NCBI GenBank assembly: GCA_051881615.1
Contig: JBJEQF010000028.1
Span: 34,256-98,255 of the forward strand
Direction: 5' to 3'
Length of the DNA stretch: 64,000 bases
DNA from: CAMFTQ01 sp051881615
GTDB lineage: Bacteria > Bacillota > Clostridia > Oscillospirales > Acutalibacteraceae
Shown here: positions 1-8,869 of the stretch, piece after piece
Position numbering within the stretch: the stretch's first letter is position 1
Layout: each line of letters begins with the position of its first letter
The notes under the pieces: model-generated
Told to the model about the DNA's origin: nothing
Database searches by the model: none
What the model saw: the letters and a program-made list of their open reading frames with translations, nothing else
Made by a program: the position numbers and the translations under genes

Positions 1-285
1 ATCGGATGCGCACTCGTTGCACAGGCAATTCGTGACACAATGATTGCAGACGGTGTGCCGACAGTTGAGCAGGTTCGCACAGGCTACGGCTACTACGGCA
101 GCTTAAGCCGTACACCGAACAGCGATGTTAAAAGAGCTGTTGAGTTCATTTTTGATCAGGGCGGAGCTGCTGTTCAGCACAAGCTGATGTACTTCTACGA
201 AACATCACTTTGCTCAAGTGAATGGCACGAAACACAGAATTACGTTGTTACATATAACACAACAAGATTTTTTGACAGAGTTTAA
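1..285 (+). CDS. Cell wall hydrolase (SleB/CwlJ-like), C-terminal part
   Basis: The reading frame is open from the first base, so the 5' end lies outside the window; 94 residues are visible. The pattern ALVAQAIRDTM, then a segment with P-N-SDVKRAV, then LMYFYE and a final FFD resembles the C-terminal half of the Hydrolase_2 (SleB/CwlJ) family of spore-cortex or cell-wall lytic enzymes, where a similar order (small-residue helix, ND..AV, LYFYN, FF) is seen. The catalytic glutamate expected near the domain start is not in view. It is followed by its own terminator. The family call rests on pattern memory only and could be wrong. Confidence 0.5.
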   Translation: MGCALVAQAIRDTMIADGVPTVEQVRTGYGYYGSLSRTPNSDVKRAVEFIFDQGGAAVQHKLMYFYETSLCSSEWHETQNYVVTYNTTRFFDRV

Positions 286-301
286 TTAAGAATATTTCAA
301 T

Positions 302-338
302 AAAAATCAAGTATTTGATATAAAAATACTTGATTTTT
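302..338 (+). terminator. Rho-independent terminator after the cell wall hydrolase
   Basis: AAAAATCAAGTATTT and AAATACTTGATTTTT form a near-perfect hairpin around a short loop and end in a T run. It lies 17 bases behind the upstream stop codon. The 3' arm also supplies the -35 of the rpsB promoter. Confidence 0.75.
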
Positions 339-357
339 GTATTTTTTATGATATAAT
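330..357 (+). promoter_or_regulatory. Promoter of rpsB-tsf and start of a 100-base leader
   Basis: TTGATT (330-335), a 16-base spacer and TATAAT (352-357) fit a housekeeping promoter. Transcription would start near 364, leaving a leader of about 100 bases before rpsB. r-protein S2 leaders are known in several phyla, but I do not see a fold I can assign with confidence. Confidence 0.65.
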
Positions 358-466
358 ATTAAGGCATTACGCACGTTGTTGCTTATCAGACAGGTGCATA
401 TTTTATATGTTATTACTGATAAAATCAAAAGCACAGCGGAGGTTTTAACCTAAGGAGGAAATAAAA

Positions 467-1204
467 ATGGCAGTAGTATCAATGAAACAACTTTTAGAGG
501 CAGGCGTTCACTTCGGTCACCAGACAAGAAGATGGAACCCTAAGATGGCTCGTTACATCTTCACAGAGCGTAACGGTATCTACATCATCGACCTTCAGAA
601 GACAGTTAAAAAGCTTGAAGAGGCTTACAACTTTGTTCGTGACCTTTCAGCAGAGGGCAAAAGCGTTCTCTTCGTAGGCACAAAGAAGCAGGCTCAGGAG
701 TCAGTTAAGGAAGAGGCTTTACGTGCAGGCGCTTACTATGTAAACGCAAGATGGCTCGGCGGTATGCTCACAAACTTCACAACAATAAAGAGAAGAATCG
801 GCAGATTAAAGCAGCTCCGTGCTATGGAAAGTGACGGCACATTCGATCTCCTTCCAAAGAAAGAGGTAATCAAATTAAACCTTGAAATCGAAAAGCTTGA
901 GAAGTTCTTAGGCGGTATCAAGGATATGGATCAGATCCCCGGTTGTCTTTTCATCGTAGACCCAAGAAAAGAAAGAATTGCAGTATCTGAAGCAAAGAAA
1001 TTAGGTATTCCTGTTGTTGCTATCGTTGACACAAACTGCGATCCTGACGATGTTGATTATGTAATCCCCGGCAACGATGACGCTATCCGTGCAGTTAAGC
1101 TTATCGCAGGTGCTATGGCTTCAGCTATTATTGAGGGCAGAGAAGGCAAGATGGGCGCTGCTGAAATCGTAGAAGAAGACGAAGCAGATACAGTAGAAGA
1201 ATAA
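467..1204 (+). CDS. rpsB: 30S ribosomal protein S2
   Basis: A 245-residue protein of normal S2 length. The start has a strong site (AAGGAGG) seven to eight bases upstream. The N-terminus MKQLLEAGVHFGHQTRRWNP and internal blocks FVGTKKQAQ, WLGGMLTNF and PGNDDAIRAVKL are hallmark S2 sequences, including the RNA-contacting RRWNPKM segment. S2 assembles late on the small subunit and is needed for mRNA binding. It is paired with tsf 45 bases downstream, the usual bacterial arrangement, and the two share the promoter at 330-357. The acidic C-terminal tail is common in Firmicutes S2. Confidence 0.98.
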   Translation: MAVVSMKQLLEAGVHFGHQTRRWNPKMARYIFTERNGIYIIDLQKTVKKLEEAYNFVRDLSAEGKSVLFVGTKKQAQESVKEEALRAGAYYVNARWLGGMLTNFTTIKRRIGRLKQLRAMESDGTFDLLPKKEVIKLNLEIEKLEKFLGGIKDMDQIPGCLFIVDPRKERIAVSEAKKLGIPVVAIVDTNCDPDDVDYVIPGNDDAIRAVKLIAGAMASAIIEGREGKMGAAEIVEEDEADTVEE

Positions 1205-1249
1205 TTTATCTATAATACAATCCCGATTTTTAGGAAAGGATGATATAAA

Positions 1250-2158
1250 ATGGCATTTACAGCACAGGACGTAAAAACATTAAGAGAAAAAACAGGCTGC
1301 GGTATGATGGACTGCAAAAAGGCTTTAACAGAAGCTAACGGTGATATGGACGCTGCTATCGACTTTTTAAGAGAGCAGGGTCTTGCAAAGCAGGCTAAAA
1401 AGGCAAGCAGAATTGCAGCAGAGGGCGTAGCTTACGCTTGCACTAACGATACAAACACAGAGGGTGTTGTTATCGAGGTAAACGCAGAAACAGACTTCGT
1501 AGCAAAGAACGACAGCTTCCAGGCTTTCGTTAAGACTTGTGCAGACACAGTAATGGCTCAGAATCCTGCTGACGTTGACGCACTTCTCGCTTTAAAGGCA
1601 GAGGGTTCAGAGATGACAGTTGCAGAGCTTTTACAGGAAAAGGTTCTTACAATCGGCGAAAACATCAAAATCCGCCGTTTTGACAAGGTTTCTTCACCTT
1701 GCGTAGCTTACGTACACGCAGGCGGCAAAATCGGCGTTCTTGTAACATTTGAAACCGACCTTGCTGACAAGGCTGAGTTCGTAGCTTACGGTAAAGACTT
1801 AGCTATGCAGATCGCCGCTTTAAACACACCTTACCTCAACAAGGAGTCAGTTCCTGCTGATGTTTTAGAGCACGAGAAGAAGATTATGACAGAGCTTGTT
1901 ATGAACGAGGGCAAGCCTGCCGCTATTGCCGAGAAAATCGTTATGGGTAAAATCGGCAAATACTATAAAGAAAACTGCTTGTTAGATCAGGAGTTCGTTA
2001 AGGACAACAAGATGAACATTCAGCAGTACACAGACGCTACTGCAAAGAGCCTTGGCGGTTCTATCAAGGTTACAGGCTTCATTCGCTACGAGAAGGGCGA
2101 GGGTCTTGAAAAGCGTCAGGACGATTTCGCAGCTGAAGTTGCAAGTATGGTTAAATAA
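1250..2158 (+). CDS. tsf: Elongation factor Ts
   Basis: A 302-residue EF-Ts, the nucleotide exchange factor that releases GDP from EF-Tu. The N-terminal UBA-like domain includes TGCGMMDCKKAL (residues 15-26), and the signature NAETDFVAKN sits at 78-87, the segment that inserts into EF-Tu near the Mg site. The dimerisation and C-terminal modules follow (VAYVHAGGKIGVLV, NKMNIQQYT). It is co-transcribed with rpsB and ends at a strong terminator. Confidence 0.98.
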   Translation: MAFTAQDVKTLREKTGCGMMDCKKALTEANGDMDAAIDFLREQGLAKQAKKASRIAAEGVAYACTNDTNTEGVVIEVNAETDFVAKNDSFQAFVKTCADTVMAQNPADVDALLALKAEGSEMTVAELLQEKVLTIGENIKIRRFDKVSSPCVAYVHAGGKIGVLVTFETDLADKAEFVAYGKDLAMQIAALNTPYLNKESVPADVLEHEKKIMTELVMNEGKPAAIAEKIVMGKIGKYYKENCLLDQEFVKDNKMNIQQYTDATAKSLGGSIKVTGFIRYEKGEGLEKRQDDFAAEVASMVK

Positions 2159-2177
2159 TTTGTATTAACTAATATTT

Positions 2178-2209
2178 ATCGGGCAGAGTGTAAATTCTGC
2201 CCGATTTTT
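2178..2209 (+). terminator. Terminator of rpsB-tsf
   Basis: ATCGGGCAGA and TCTGCCCGAT pair around a short AT-rich loop and are followed by five T, 20 bases after the tsf stop. Confidence 0.9.
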
Positions 2210-2259
2210 ATATTTTACCAAAAATTTTTGTTATTTTGCATATATTTGCTGTTATCACT

Positions 2260-2288
2260 TTACAAAATACAAGATATAGTGTATTATT
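2260..2288 (+). promoter_or_regulatory. Promoter of the pyrH-frr-uppS-cdsA-dxr-rseP-ispG-polC block
   Basis: TTTACA (2260-2265), 17 bases, TATTAT (2283-2288); predicted start about 2295, leaving a short leader before pyrH at 2322. No other clear terminator is seen until after polC, so this promoter could serve the whole block. Confidence 0.75.
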
Positions 2289-2321
2289 ATTTTGACTATA
2301 AATTAAGGCGGTGTATTCCAA

Positions 2322-3029
2322 ATGGAAACAAAATACAAAAGAATTTTACTAAAGCTTTCCGGTGAATCTCTTGCAGGCGATCAGAAAATGGGCATAAATG
2401 ACGAAACTGTCCGTTCCTTTTGCGAGCCTATTAAAAAGTGCGTAGAAGCAGGCGTTGAGGTTGGCATCGTTGTAGGCGGCGGCAACTTCTGGCGAGGAAG
2501 AAGCAGCGAAAATATGGACAGAGCAAGAGCAGACCATATGGGTATGCTTGCAACTACCATTAACGCCCTCGGCGTAGCCGACGCGCTCGAACAGCTCGGA
2601 GTTCCTGTCAGAGTTCAGACTGCTATTTCTATGCAGCAGATTGCAGAGCCGTACATTCGCAGTCGTGCAATAAGACATCTTGAAAAGGGCAGAGTTGTAA
2701 TCTTTGGCTGCGGCACAGGCAACCCGTTTTTCAGCACAGACACAGCGGCGGCTCTTCGTGCGGCTGAAATTGACGCTGAAATCATTTTCAAGGCTACTAT
2801 GGTTGACGGCGTATACGACAGCGACCCTAAGAAAAACCCGAATGCCGTAAAGTACAACACAATTAAGTACGAAGAGATTTTAAGCAAGGACTTAGCCGTT
2901 ATGGACAGCACTGCGGCATCTCTTTGCAAGGACAATAATATCCCGATTTTAGTATTCAGCGTAGAAAACCCTGACAATATCTTTGCGGCTGTCTGCGGCG
3001 AAGAGGTCGGAACACTTGTAGTAAAATAA
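2322..3029 (+). CDS. pyrH: Uridylate (UMP) kinase
   Basis: A 235-residue member of the amino-acid kinase fold that phosphorylates UMP to UDP in pyrimidine metabolism. KLSGESL (residues 11-17) forms the phosphate-binding strand-loop, GVVVGGGNFWRG-type sequence (here VGIVVGGGNFWRGR) binds phosphates, and FGCGTGNPFFSTDTAAALRA is the diagnostic UMP-binding stretch of bacterial PyrH. First gene after a promoter and 24 bases before frr, as in most bacteria. Confidence 0.98.
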   Translation: METKYKRILLKLSGESLAGDQKMGINDETVRSFCEPIKKCVEAGVEVGIVVGGGNFWRGRSSENMDRARADHMGMLATTINALGVADALEQLGVPVRVQTAISMQQIAEPYIRSRAIRHLEKGRVVIFGCGTGNPFFSTDTAAALRAAEIDAEIIFKATMVDGVYDSDPKKNPNAVKYNTIKYEEILSKDLAVMDSTAASLCKDNNIPILVFSVENPDNIFAAVCGEEVGTLVVK

Positions 3030-3053
3030 TCAAAGCCTTAGGAGGATTTTAAT

Positions 3054-3608
3054 ATGAAAGAGCAATTAACCAAAGCGTCACAGCGTATGCAAAGACGAAT
3101 TGACCACCTTACTGATGAGTACGCTGCAATTCGTGCAGGCAGAGCAAACCCTGCAGTTCTTGACAAGATTTTTGTTGATTACTACGGCACAGCAACGCCA
3201 ATCAACCAGCTTGCAGCTGTTTCTGTTGCAGAAGCAAGAATTTTAACAATTCAGCCTTGGGATGCTTCTGTACTTCGCCCGATTGAAAAGGCAATTCAGA
3301 CATCGGACTTAGGCATCAATCCTCAGAACGACGGCAGAATTATCCGCATTACATTCCCGCCGCTTACAGAGGACAGACGTAAAGAGATCGTAAAGGATAT
3401 TTCAAAGCTTGCCGAGGACTGCAAGGTTCAGATCAGAAATGTTCGCCGCGAAGCCATTGATAAGCTCAAGGAAATGAAAAAATCGGGCGAGCTTACAGAG
3501 GACGACCTAAAGCAGGGCGAGAAAAAAATGCAGGATTTAACAGATAAATTTGTCAAAGAGGTTGACGCAATATCTGATAAAAAGCAAAAAGAAATTATGG
3601 AGATATAA
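3054..3608 (+). CDS. frr: Ribosome recycling factor
   Basis: A 184-residue RRF that, with EF-G, splits post-termination ribosomes. Domain I and III helices carry AIRAGRANPAVLDKI, and the hinge and domain II show VDYYGTATPINQLA and ILTIQPWD; the C-terminal helix has IRNVRREAIDKLKE. All family landmarks are present and the length is standard. It follows pyrH with an AGGAGG site and is one base from the uppS start. Confidence 0.98.
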   Translation: MKEQLTKASQRMQRRIDHLTDEYAAIRAGRANPAVLDKIFVDYYGTATPINQLAAVSVAEARILTIQPWDASVLRPIEKAIQTSDLGINPQNDGRIIRITFPPLTEDRRKEIVKDISKLAEDCKVQIRNVRREAIDKLKEMKKSGELTEDDLKQGEKKMQDLTDKFVKEVDAISDKKQKEIMEI

Positions 3609-3609
3609 T

Positions 3610-4356
3610 ATGGCTTTCTTCGGCAAAAGCAAGGATTCTCAATTTGATATATCATCTGTCACCATACCGTCACATATCGGCATTATAATGGACGGCAACG
3701 GCAGATGGGCAAAAAAAAGAGGACTTCCGCGCAGTGCAGGTCACAAAGCAGGCGGTAAAAACTTTCGCACAATTACACGCTATTGCAGTGATATCGGTGT
3801 TAAACACCTGACAGTATATGCCTTTTCAACCGAAAACTGGAAGCGCCCTCAGGACGAAATATCTGCTTTGATGCAGCTGTTCAAATCGTATCTTGAGGAA
3901 GCCCTAAGCGATTTTCAGGACGACAGCATTGTGGTTAAATTTATCGGCGACAAAAGCCGTTTTAACAAGGAGCTTCAGGAGCTGATGATAAGAACTGAAG
4001 AAGGCTCCGCCCACCGTGACGGTATGGTGCTGAACATAGCTATGAATTACGGCAGCCGTGATGAAATCGTAAGAGCAGCCAGAACGCTTGCTCAGAAGGC
4101 ACTTGATAAAGAAATATCGCCCGATGAAATAACAGAGCAGATGTTTGCCGATAATTTATACACAAAGGGTCAGCCTGATCCCGATTTAATCATAAGACCC
4201 AGCGGTGAATACAGAATTTCAAACTTTTTGCTCTGGCAATGCGCATATTCGGAATTTGTCATTATGGATAAGCTGTGGCCTGATTTTTCAAAAGATGACT
4301 TAAACAGCGCAATTCTTGAATTTGCAAAACGCAACCGCCGCTACGGCGGAGTATAA
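3610..4356 (+). CDS. uppS: Isoprenyl transferase (undecaprenyl diphosphate synthase)
   Basis: A 248-residue cis-prenyltransferase that makes undecaprenyl diphosphate, the lipid carrier for peptidoglycan. I take ATG 3610, directly after the frr stop, rather than an earlier in-frame ATG inside frr, because the family starts near here. IGIIMDGNGRWA (D28 is the Mg-binding aspartate), GHKAGG, AFSTENWKRP and the C-terminal RPSGEYRISNFLLWQ are the five conserved regions. The usual second arginine motif reads RTSGExRLSNF in most relatives; PSGEYRISNF is a mild variant. Confidence 0.97.
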   Translation: MAFFGKSKDSQFDISSVTIPSHIGIIMDGNGRWAKKRGLPRSAGHKAGGKNFRTITRYCSDIGVKHLTVYAFSTENWKRPQDEISALMQLFKSYLEEALSDFQDDSIVVKFIGDKSRFNKELQELMIRTEEGSAHRDGMVLNIAMNYGSRDEIVRAARTLAQKALDKEISPDEITEQMFADNLYTKGQPDPDLIIRPSGEYRISNFLLWQCAYSEFVIMDKLWPDFSKDDLNSAILEFAKRNRRYGGV

Positions 4357-4389
4357 ATATAAATAAACTTAGATAGGAATAAATACAAA

Positions 4390-5211
4390 ATGAAGATACG
4401 CATTATTTCAGCCGTAATAGGTATTCTGTTAGTTGTGGGCTTGCTTGCAGTAGGCGAGATTGTCCCCATAGTACTCTATTCAGCTTTGTCAATAGTTTCA
4501 GCAATTACGTTAAGCGAGCTTTTAAATGCAAAGGGATTGCTGTCGGATTTTAAAATCTCTGTTCCGACATTACTTTTCGGACTGTTAACCCCCTTGCTTT
4601 CTACAACACCTTTCAAATTTATTCCTATCTTTTTATTTGCACTGACTCTTTTTACAGTTCTGATTTTGTTTAATGACAAGGTAAAGCTTGAAGATATTTT
4701 ATATCTGATAACTACATCTGTGCTTGTAGTTGCCTGCTTTTCCTGTATGGTATTGTCCTGTGATTTTCATAACGGACTTTACACATCGTTTTATGTTGTT
4801 CTGTGTCTTGCCATTCCGTGGATTGCAGACGGCGGCGCATATTTTACAGGCACATTTTTCGGCAGACACAAGCTTTGCCCGAAAATAAGCCCTAAAAAAA
4901 CAGTTGAGGGTGCTGTCGGCGGAGTTGCGGCAGGAATAATCGGCGCAGTTCTTATCGGCGTTGTATATCAGTATTTGATTTACAGAAATGTAAGTGTGAA
5001 TTTTGTCCTGCTTGCTGTTGTCGGTATTATAAATTCTGTTTTATCAATTATCGGCGACCTCAGCTTTTCTTTGATAAAACGAAGCTGTCACATCAAGGAC
5101 TTCGGTTCTGTTATTCCGGGACACGGCGGCTTGCTCGACAGATTTGACAGCGTTGTTTTCACGGCACCCATTATATTTTTAGCAGGACAATATTTTGCAT
5201 TTTTACAGTAA
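4390..5211 (+). CDS. cdsA: Phosphatidate cytidylyltransferase
   Basis: A 273-residue polytopic membrane enzyme that converts phosphatidic acid and CTP to CDP-diacylglycerol. About seven or eight hydrophobic spans are visible. The CDS signature is complete near the C-terminus: GDLSFSLIKRSCHIKDFG followed by PGHGGLLDRFDS, containing the metal-binding aspartates. It lies between uppS and dxr in the standard order and ends 10 bases before the dxr start. Confidence 0.97.
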   Translation: MKIRIISAVIGILLVVGLLAVGEIVPIVLYSALSIVSAITLSELLNAKGLLSDFKISVPTLLFGLLTPLLSTTPFKFIPIFLFALTLFTVLILFNDKVKLEDILYLITTSVLVVACFSCMVLSCDFHNGLYTSFYVVLCLAIPWIADGGAYFTGTFFGRHKLCPKISPKKTVEGAVGGVAAGIIGAVLIGVVYQYLIYRNVSVNFVLLAVVGIINSVLSIIGDLSFSLIKRSCHIKDFGSVIPGHGGLLDRFDSVVFTAPIIFLAGQYFAFLQ

Positions 5212-5221
5212 GAGGCGTAAA

Positions 5222-6373
5222 ATGACAAATTCAATTTCAATTTTAGGTTCAACAGGTTCAATCGGTACGCAGGCTCTTGATGTTGCAGAAAAGCTGGGTA
5301 TCAGGGTAACAGCGCTGACAGCTAATAAAAATATAGAAACACTTGAACGGCAGGTTCGCAAATACAGACCGAAGCTTGCGGTTGTTTTTGACGAAGAGCT
5401 TGCAAAGCAGTTTGCAGTATCGGTCAAGGATACTGACGTTAAGGTGCTAAGCGGTATGGACGGCTTAATAGAGGCAGCAACAGATAAAAACGCAGATTTG
5501 GTGCTGAATTCGGTTGTCGGTATGGTGGGACTTCGCCCGACATTGGCGGCGGCAAATGCAAAAAAGAATATAGCTCTTGCGAACAAAGAAACGCTTGTAG
5601 CAGGCGGAAGCCTTGTTATGGAGGCTGTGCGTAAAAACGGCGTTTCGCTTTATCCCGTTGACAGCGAACATTCCGCAATATTTCAGTGCCTTCAGGGTAT
5701 GCCTGACGGTAAATCTCTTAAAAAGCTTATACTCACAGCTTCGGGAGGTCCGTTTTTCGGCAAAACCAAAGACGAGCTTTTAAACGTCACATTAGAGCAG
5801 GCACTCAATCACCCTAACTGGAGTATGGGTGCAAAAATAACAGTTGATTCCGCCACAATGATGAACAAGGGACTTGAAATCATAGAAGCCTCGTGGCTTT
5901 TTGATATGCCTGTCGATAAAATTGACGTTGTTGTCCACCGTGAAAGCGTTATTCATTCAATGATTATGTATTCTGACAATTCCGTTATAGCACAGATGGC
6001 ACTGCCTGATATGCGTATTCCTATTCAGTATGCGATAACATATCCGCACCATATACCGTCACCTGTTTCTGAGCTTGATTTGTCAGAGGTTGGCACAATG
6101 ACTTTTGCAAAGCCTGATTACGATACGTTTTTGTGTCTTGATACCTGCAAAAAAGCGATGAAAATCGGCAAAACTGCGCCTGCAATAGCAAACGGTGCAA
6201 ACGAGCAGGCAAACGAAATGTTCAGAAACGGCAAAATCTCATTTCTTCAGATCGGTGAGCTTGTCAGCAAAGCGGTAGAAAGCATAAAACCGACTGAAAT
6301 TAACAGCCTTTACGACGTACTTTCAGCCGATAAAGCGTCAAGAGAATTTGTAATAAATCAAATCGGCAACTAA
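5222..6373 (+). CDS. dxr: 1-deoxy-D-xylulose 5-phosphate reductoisomerase
   Basis: A 383-residue DXR, the committed step of the MEP isoprenoid pathway (DXP to MEP, NADPH-dependent). ATG 5222 is preferred over an in-frame start inside cdsA because the NADPH loop LGSTGSIGTQALDV (residues 8-21) then begins at the normal position. LANKETLVAGG, PVDSEHSAIFQCL (metal site) and TMMNKGLEIIEA mark the catalytic domain. With ispG in the same block this shows isoprenoids are made by the MEP route. Confidence 0.97.
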   Translation: MTNSISILGSTGSIGTQALDVAEKLGIRVTALTANKNIETLERQVRKYRPKLAVVFDEELAKQFAVSVKDTDVKVLSGMDGLIEAATDKNADLVLNSVVGMVGLRPTLAAANAKKNIALANKETLVAGGSLVMEAVRKNGVSLYPVDSEHSAIFQCLQGMPDGKSLKKLILTASGGPFFGKTKDELLNVTLEQALNHPNWSMGAKITVDSATMMNKGLEIIEASWLFDMPVDKIDVVVHRESVIHSMIMYSDNSVIAQMALPDMRIPIQYAITYPHHIPSPVSELDLSEVGTMTFAKPDYDTFLCLDTCKKAMKIGKTAPAIANGANEQANEMFRNGKISFLQIGELVSKAVESIKPTEINSLYDVLSADKASREFVINQIGN

Positions 6374-6382
6374 TTCTTACTT

Positions 6383-7744
6383 TTGGGTAAAAAATTTGGA
6401 GATGGTATTATCACTACAGCAGCACTTATTATTATAGGAGTATTATTGTTTGAGCTTATTATCTTTCTGCACGAGGGCGGTCATTTTATCACCGCCAAAA
6501 AAAGCGGAATTAAGGTAAACGAATTCGCTCTAGGTATGGGACCTAAAATTTTCTCCTTTACTAAGGGTGAAACAACATATTCACTTAGGCTTTTCCCGAT
6601 AGGCGGTTTCTGCGCTATGGAGGGAGAGGACGAAGAAAGCGAAAATCCTCGAGCCTTTAACAATGCAAAGGTCTGGAAAAGAATGATTGTAGTAATTGCC
6701 GGTGCGGTGATGAACATTCTTTTAGGCTTTGCGTTGATGTTTGTAATAGTTGTTCAGCAGGATGTCTATTCCTCAACAACGATTTCAGCCTTCCCCGAAA
6801 TGTCATATTCGGCAAATTGCGGCTTGCAGACAGGCGACACCTTTAAAAAAATAAACGGCTATGACATTCTTAATGCAAAGGATATTTCATTTGCAATAGC
6901 CACCTCACAGGTACAGGAGGTTGATGGCAAAGAGGTAAACATCTATAAGCAGGACGCTGCAATAGCTCTTTGCAGAATATATCCCGAGGTTTATTCCGAG
7001 GATTACAGCGACGAAAAGCTAAACAGTCTTGTCAAAATAATTCAAGACGGTGTTAATCATATAAATTCATCAAAAACAGTAAACGAAGCAGAAAAATATC
7101 TTTCAGACTATTCAAAAAAGCTCTATGAAGCAGTCGGTAAAACTGACTACACAGAGCCTCAAATAGAAATCAAAGAAACACGTCAGCGCTACAGAGCAGA
7201 TGTTGAGGTGATAAGAAACGGTCAGACGGTAACAATTCCCGATGTTGACTTCTACACCTACAAAACAGCCGACAGCGACAATCCGTCAGTTTCTATCGAC
7301 TTCTACACAGAGCCTATTGAAAAAACCTTCTTTACAGTAATTTCAGAAACGTTCTCACAGAGTATTTCTATTGTAAGGTCGGTATGGAGTACGCTTGCAG
7401 GCTTAGTTCAGGGCAAGTTCACCTTTAACGATGTATCAGGCCCTGTCGGTGCTACATCAGCAATAACTCAGGTTGCGTCAAAGGGACTTGAGCAGAGCTT
7501 TGGAACGGCAGTTAACAACATCGTCTTTATGATGATGGTAATTTCAATAAACTTAGGCATTGTGAATATGCTTCCTTTCCCGGCACTTGACGGCGGCAGA
7601 TTTGTATTTTTACTGATTGAAGCAATCCGCAAAAAGCCTGTACCGAGAAAGTATGAGGCATACGTAAACGCAGCAGGAATGGCGCTGTTGTTCCTCTTTA
7701 TGATACTGATAACAATAAAGGACGTATGGCAGCTATTCACCTAA
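6383..7744 (+). CDS. rseP: RIP metalloprotease (site-2 protease RseP/RasP)
   Basis: A 453-residue intramembrane zinc protease that cuts anti-sigma factors and signal-peptide remnants. The TTG at 6383 gives the N-terminal span with the zinc motif HEGGH at 30-34; the only AUG further in would destroy the first helix, so TTG is the likely start although its ribosome site is poor. A PDZ region fills the middle and GPVGATSAI plus NMLPFPALDGGRF (third zinc ligand, near residue 401) sit in the C-terminal membrane part. The central part is longer than in many homologues. Lies between dxr and ispG as usual. Confidence 0.95.
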   Translation: MGKKFGDGIITTAALIIIGVLLFELIIFLHEGGHFITAKKSGIKVNEFALGMGPKIFSFTKGETTYSLRLFPIGGFCAMEGEDEESENPRAFNNAKVWKRMIVVIAGAVMNILLGFALMFVIVVQQDVYSSTTISAFPEMSYSANCGLQTGDTFKKINGYDILNAKDISFAIATSQVQEVDGKEVNIYKQDAAIALCRIYPEVYSEDYSDEKLNSLVKIIQDGVNHINSSKTVNEAEKYLSDYSKKLYEAVGKTDYTEPQIEIKETRQRYRADVEVIRNGQTVTIPDVDFYTYKTADSDNPSVSIDFYTEPIEKTFFTVISETFSQSISIVRSVWSTLAGLVQGKFTFNDVSGPVGATSAITQVASKGLEQSFGTAVNNIVFMMMVISINLGIVNMLPFPALDGGRFVFLLIEAIRKKPVPRKYEAYVNAAGMALLFLFMILITIKDVWQLFT

Positions 7745-7780
7745 GACTAACACAATAAATTGATAATCAGGAGCGTTACT

Positions 7781-8824
7781 ATGGGCAGCAAAAAACAGGT
7801 AACAGCAGGCGGTGTAAAAATCGGCGGCGGTGCAAAAATAACCGTTCAGTCAATGCTCAATACACCGGCAGACGATATAGAAAACAGCATAAAACAGGCA
7901 AAGACACTTGAGAATGCAGGCTGTGACATAATACGTGCGGCAGTGCCGAATATGCAGGCGGTAAAACTTATCTCTGCACTTAAAGAAAACGTATCAGTCC
8001 CCATTGTAGCCGACATTCATTTTGACTATAAGCTCGCCCTTGAATGTGCTGCGGCAGGCGTTGACAAAATACGCATAAACCCCGGCAACATCGGCGGTGA
8101 GGATAGGGTAAAGGCTGTAGCAAACGCTTGCAGTCAGAAAAATATTCCTATAAGAATCGGTGTGAACTCAGGCTCGCTTGAAAAGGAAATTTTAGCTAAG
8201 TACGGTCACCCTACACCGCAGGCACTCTGCGACAGCGCGCTTTACCACGCGTCACTGCTTGAAAAATTCGACTTTTCAGACATTGTGCTTTCTATGAAAT
8301 CCTCATCTGTTTCTGCTATGGTACAGGCTTACGAGCTTGCATCACAGCAGTGTGATTATCCGCTTCATCTCGGAGTAACAGAAGCAGGAACAGAGCGAAT
8401 GGGCATTATAAAATCCTCGGCAGGTATCGGCTCTTTACTTTTAAAGGGAATAGGTGACACCGTCAGAGTTTCTCTTACTGCCGACCCCGTAAAAGAGGTC
8501 TATGCCGCAAGAGATATTTTAAAGGCGCTCGATATTGAAAAGGGAGGAATACAGTTTGTTTCCTGTCCGACCTGCGGCAGAACAAAAATTGACCTTATTT
8601 CTCTTGCAAACGAAGCCGAACAGCGACTCAGAGATTGCAAAAAGAATATCAAGGTAGCAATTATGGGCTGTGTTGTAAACGGCCCGGGAGAAGCAAAGGA
8701 AGCCGACATCGGCATAGCGGGCGGCGACGGCAACGGACTTGTTTTCAAAAAGGGAGAAATCTTATATAAGGTACCTGAAGATAAGCTTATAGATGCCCTC
8801 TTAGAAGAAATAGAAAAGTTATAA
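7781..8824 (+). CDS. ispG: 4-hydroxy-3-methylbut-2-enyl diphosphate synthase (flavodoxin)
   Basis: A 347-residue [4Fe-4S] enzyme of the MEP pathway that forms HMBPP from MEcPP. ATG 7781 has a CAGGAG site seven bases upstream, better than an in-frame TTG at 7760. The TIM-barrel part includes ADIHFDYKLAL and RINPGNIG; the cluster cysteines are in SCPTCGR (around residue 261) and MGCVVNGPGEA. No GTP or insert domain, so it is the short bacterial form. polC follows 45 bases later. Confidence 0.97.
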   Translation: MGSKKQVTAGGVKIGGGAKITVQSMLNTPADDIENSIKQAKTLENAGCDIIRAAVPNMQAVKLISALKENVSVPIVADIHFDYKLALECAAAGVDKIRINPGNIGGEDRVKAVANACSQKNIPIRIGVNSGSLEKEILAKYGHPTPQALCDSALYHASLLEKFDFSDIVLSMKSSSVSAMVQAYELASQQCDYPLHLGVTEAGTERMGIIKSSAGIGSLLLKGIGDTVRVSLTADPVKEVYAARDILKALDIEKGGIQFVSCPTCGRTKIDLISLANEAEQRLRDCKKNIKVAIMGCVVNGPGEAKEADIGIAGGDGNGLVFKKGEILYKVPEDKLIDALLEEIEKL

Positions 8825-8869
8825 GTATGTGTGTCAGCTAAAGCAGATAGGTATATGAAAGGACTGTCA

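Noticed and set aside
365..466. Ribosomal S2 leader RNA
   Set aside because: The leader length is suitable, but I could not fit a convincing conserved structure, so only the promoter is reported.
2349..2977. Minus-strand frames across pyrH
   Set aside because: Antisense to a strongly conserved UMP kinase with no independent features.
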